Below are positions 62,257 to 64,000 of a stretch of DNA of 64,000 nucleotides, piece by piece. Below the pieces are notes generated by a model. The model searched no databases, was not told where the DNA came from, and saw only the letters and a list, made by a program, of their open reading frames with translations. Location of the stretch: positions 248,001 through 312,000 of the forward strand of contig NZ_JADDXU010000005.1 in assembly GCF_015163075.1 (NCBI RefSeq), in the 5' to 3' direction. This DNA comes from Streptomyces justiciae (lineage in GTDB: Bacteria; Actinomycetota; Actinomycetes; Streptomycetales; Streptomycetaceae). The stretch's first letter is position 1; each line of letters starts with the position of its first letter. The translations under genes were made by a program, and so were the position numbers.

Positions 62257-63732
62257 TCAGTCGGTGAGCACCGCCTCCATCACCGCCCGCGCGATCGGCG
62301 CCGCGTCCCCGCCCCCGCTGATCTCCCCCCGGTCCGCCTCCGCGTCCTCCACCACCACGGCCACCGCGACCTTCGGCTCCAAGTCACGCTCGCCCTGCGC
62401 CCAGGAGATGAACCAGGCATACGGCGTACCGGAGTTGTCGACCCCGTGCTGGGCGGTTCCGGTCTTGCCGCCGACGGTCGCGCCGGGGATCGCCGCGTTC
62501 GTGCCGGTGCCCTCGGTCACCACCTCCTCCATCAGCTCCTTCAGGCGTACCGCGGTCGCCGGGTGCATCGCCTGCCGCACCGGCCGCGAACCGGCCGTGG
62601 ACACCGTCGCGCCACCCGACCTGGTCGTCCGCTCCACCAGGTAAGGCGACCTGATCTGCCCGCCGTTGGCGACGGCCGCCGACACCATCGCCATCTGGAG
62701 CGGCGTCGCCCGCGTGTTGTACTGCCCGATCGACGACAGCGCGAGCTGTGCCTTGTCGACGGACACGTCGAACGTCGACTCCGCGACGGAGTACGGAATG
62801 CCGAGCCCGGTGTCGTTGAAGCCGAACCGCGCCGCCGTGGTCGCCATGTCGCTCACCCCGACCCGCACCCCGAGCCGCGCGAACACCGTGTTGCAGGACC
62901 ACATGAACGCGGCCCGGATCGGCGCGTCCTCGCATCCCGTGGCCTCGTTGGTCAGCGAGGTCGTGGTGCCCGGCAGGGTGTACGGGTCGGGGGAGTCGGT
63001 GGCCTTGTCGACGTCCGTCACCACACCCGCGTCCAGCGCGGCGGCCAGCGTGACGACCTTGAAGGTCGACCCCGGCGGATAGGTCTGCCGTACCGCCCGG
63101 TTGAGCATCGGCTTGTCCGGGTCCGCGTTCAGCCGTGCCCAGTTCCGCTCCACGGCCGCGTCGTTCCCCGACAGCACCTGTGGGTCGTACGACGGGCTGG
63201 TCACCAGCGCGAGGATGCGTCCGGTCGACGGCTCCACGGCCGCCACCGCGCCCTTCCGCCCGGCGAGACCCTCGTAAGCGGCCCGCTGGGCCGCCCTGTT
63301 GATGGTCGTGACGACGTTGCCGCCCGGGTTCTGGCGTCGCGTCAGGTCGTTCCAGAGCGGGAACGCCGACAGCATCGGGTCGGTGCCGGAGAGGATGTCG
63401 TCCTCGGTGTGCTCCAGGAAGGTCGTGCCGTAGATCTGCGAGGCGAAGCCGGTCACCGGCGCGTACAACGGGCCCTTCGGGTACGTCCGTTCGTAACGCA
63501 GCCGCCCGTCGGTGTCCTTCGAGCCGGTGACCGAGGAGTCGCCGACCAGGATGTCGCCGCGCGGCTGGCCGTAACGGGCGATCGCGGTACGGCGGTTGGC
63601 GGGGTTGTCGTCGTAGGACCGGGCCTGGATGACCTGGATGCGGGTGGCGTTGACCAGGAGCGCCACCAGCAGCAGGGCGCAGAAGCAGGCGGCGTGGCGG
63701 ATGTAGCGGGTCATCCGGATGTTCCGCGTCAC
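62257..63732 (-). CDS. pbpA: class B penicillin-binding protein (PBP2-type transpeptidase)
   Basis: This 491-residue bitopic membrane protein has a span at about 12-28. A dimerisation region follows, then a transpeptidase domain with S222-T-F-K225, S279-C280-N281 and K423-T-G425, all intact. It crosslinks stem peptides and is the likely partner of the FtsW/RodA-type flippase-polymerase gene directly upstream, whose stop overlaps its ATG (ATGA). Order suggests the SCO5301/SCO5302-type pair, involved in shape or sporulation septa. Confidence 0.94.
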   Translation of the reverse strand: MTRNIRMTRYIRHAACFCALLLVALLVNATRIQVIQARSYDDNPANRRTAIARYGQPRGDILVGDSSVTGSKDTDGRLRYERTYPKGPLYAPVTGFASQIYGTTFLEHTEDDILSGTDPMLSAFPLWNDLTRRQNPGGNVVTTINRAAQRAAYEGLAGRKGAVAAVEPSTGRILALVTSPSYDPQVLSGNDAAVERNWARLNADPDKPMLNRAVRQTYPPGSTFKVVTLAAALDAGVVTDVDKATDSPDPYTLPGTTTSLTNEATGCEDAPIRAAFMWSCNTVFARLGVRVGVSDMATTAARFGFNDTGLGIPYSVAESTFDVSVDKAQLALSSIGQYNTRATPLQMAMVSAAVANGGQIRSPYLVERTTRSGGATVSTAGSRPVRQAMHPATAVRLKELMEEVVTEGTGTNAAIPGATVGGKTGTAQHGVDNSGTPYAWFISWAQGERDLEPKVAVAVVVEDAEADRGEISGGGDAAPIARAVMEAVLTD

Positions 63733-64000
63733 GCGGCGACCTCCCCGTCGTACTGGCTGCGGGCGGAGTCGCTCACCCGGATCAGCAGGGCCACGATCGC
63801 CCAGTTGGTGACCACCGACGAGCCGCCCTGGGCCAGGAACGGCATCGCCATGCCGGTCAGCGGGATCAGCCCGGTCACGCCGCCCGCGATGACGAACACC
63901 TGCAACGCCACGATCGACGCGAGCCCGACCGCCAGCAGCCGCCCGAAGGGGTCGCGCAGGGAGAGGCCGGCCCGGTAGCCGCGCTCCACCAGCAGCCCGT
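63729..64000 (-). CDS. FtsW/RodA/SpoVE-family protein, C-terminal part (cut by window edge)
   Basis: The last 89 residues of a SEDS glycosyltransferase are present: L-L-V-E-R-G-Y-R-A-G, L-Q-V-F-V-I-A-G-G-V-T-G-L-I-P-L-T-G-M-A-M-P-F-L-A-Q-G with the family P-L-T-G, and a last span. The gene continues beyond the end of the window. Polymerises lipid II with the PBP2-type partner encoded just after it. Confidence 0.93.
   Translation of the reverse strand, partial: GLLVERGYRAGLSLRDPFGRLLAVGLASIVALQVFVIAGGVTGLIPLTGMAMPFLAQGGSSVVTNWAIVALLIRVSDSARSQYDGEVAA

Overview
The window is chromosomal DNA of a Streptomyces. The base composition is very GC-rich, GTG and TTG starts are common, and several genes carry the stamp of the genus: nickel superoxide dismutase sodN next to sodX, a four-gene conservon, a one-polypeptide 2-oxoglutarate dehydrogenase, and a lon gene carrying both a HAIR-like and a ClgR-like site. 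From memory, the backbone order (sodN, amino-acid ABC transporter, malic enzyme, 2-oxoglutarate dehydrogenase, two-component pair, lon, conservon, PBP/FtsW) resembles the S. coelicolor core around SCO5254 to SCO5302. No search was run to confirm that. I saw no rRNA, tRNA, CRISPR array, insertion sequence or prophage.

Layout. 1-8.6 kb: a TetR/reductase divergent pair, a DGPF protein with its ECF sigma factor, an AraC-VOC-VOC operon, a Pit phosphate transporter, sodN/sodX, a CGNR regulator and a methyltransferase. 8.7-14.4 kb: an amino-acid ABC transporter, malic enzyme and a quinone-oxidoreductase-like protein. 14.4-19.3 kb: a small HTH gene coupled to a Clp_N-only protein under a twin palindrome, a 46-bp tandem repeat tract, a PadR/DUF4097 operon, and two uncharacterised genes, one of them a 59-codon TTG-start gene.

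19.4-32.2 kb is a co-directional accessory island. It encodes a Trypco1-like protein, a trypsin-like protease with a VMAP-C-like C-terminus, a MoxR ATPase, a vWA protein, a small FxSxx-type peptide, a radical SAM/SPASM maturase, a HExxH protein, and a TIR-NB-ARC-TPR protein. This joins a VMAP/MoxR/vWA ternary module to an Fxs-type RiPP module, a layout that suggests a regulated conflict or self-recognition system.

32.2-45.6 kb: 2-oxoglutarate dehydrogenase, a histidine kinase and response regulator, a spermidine-synthase-like protein and a rhomboid-like protein. These are followed by a second accessory module: a two-gene SLOG-transmembrane/TIR pair with a Thoeris-like logic, next to a Tat-exported sulfatase and two GNATs. 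45.6-64 kb: lon, a GH25 lysozyme, a MarR regulator, a PP2C-like protein, a conservon with a flavin monooxygenase, an NlpC/P60 hydrolase, a TetR regulator, an AurF-like/ferritin-like divergent pair with an ADP-ribosylglycohydrolase, and a PBP2-type transpeptidase with the end of an FtsW/RodA gene.
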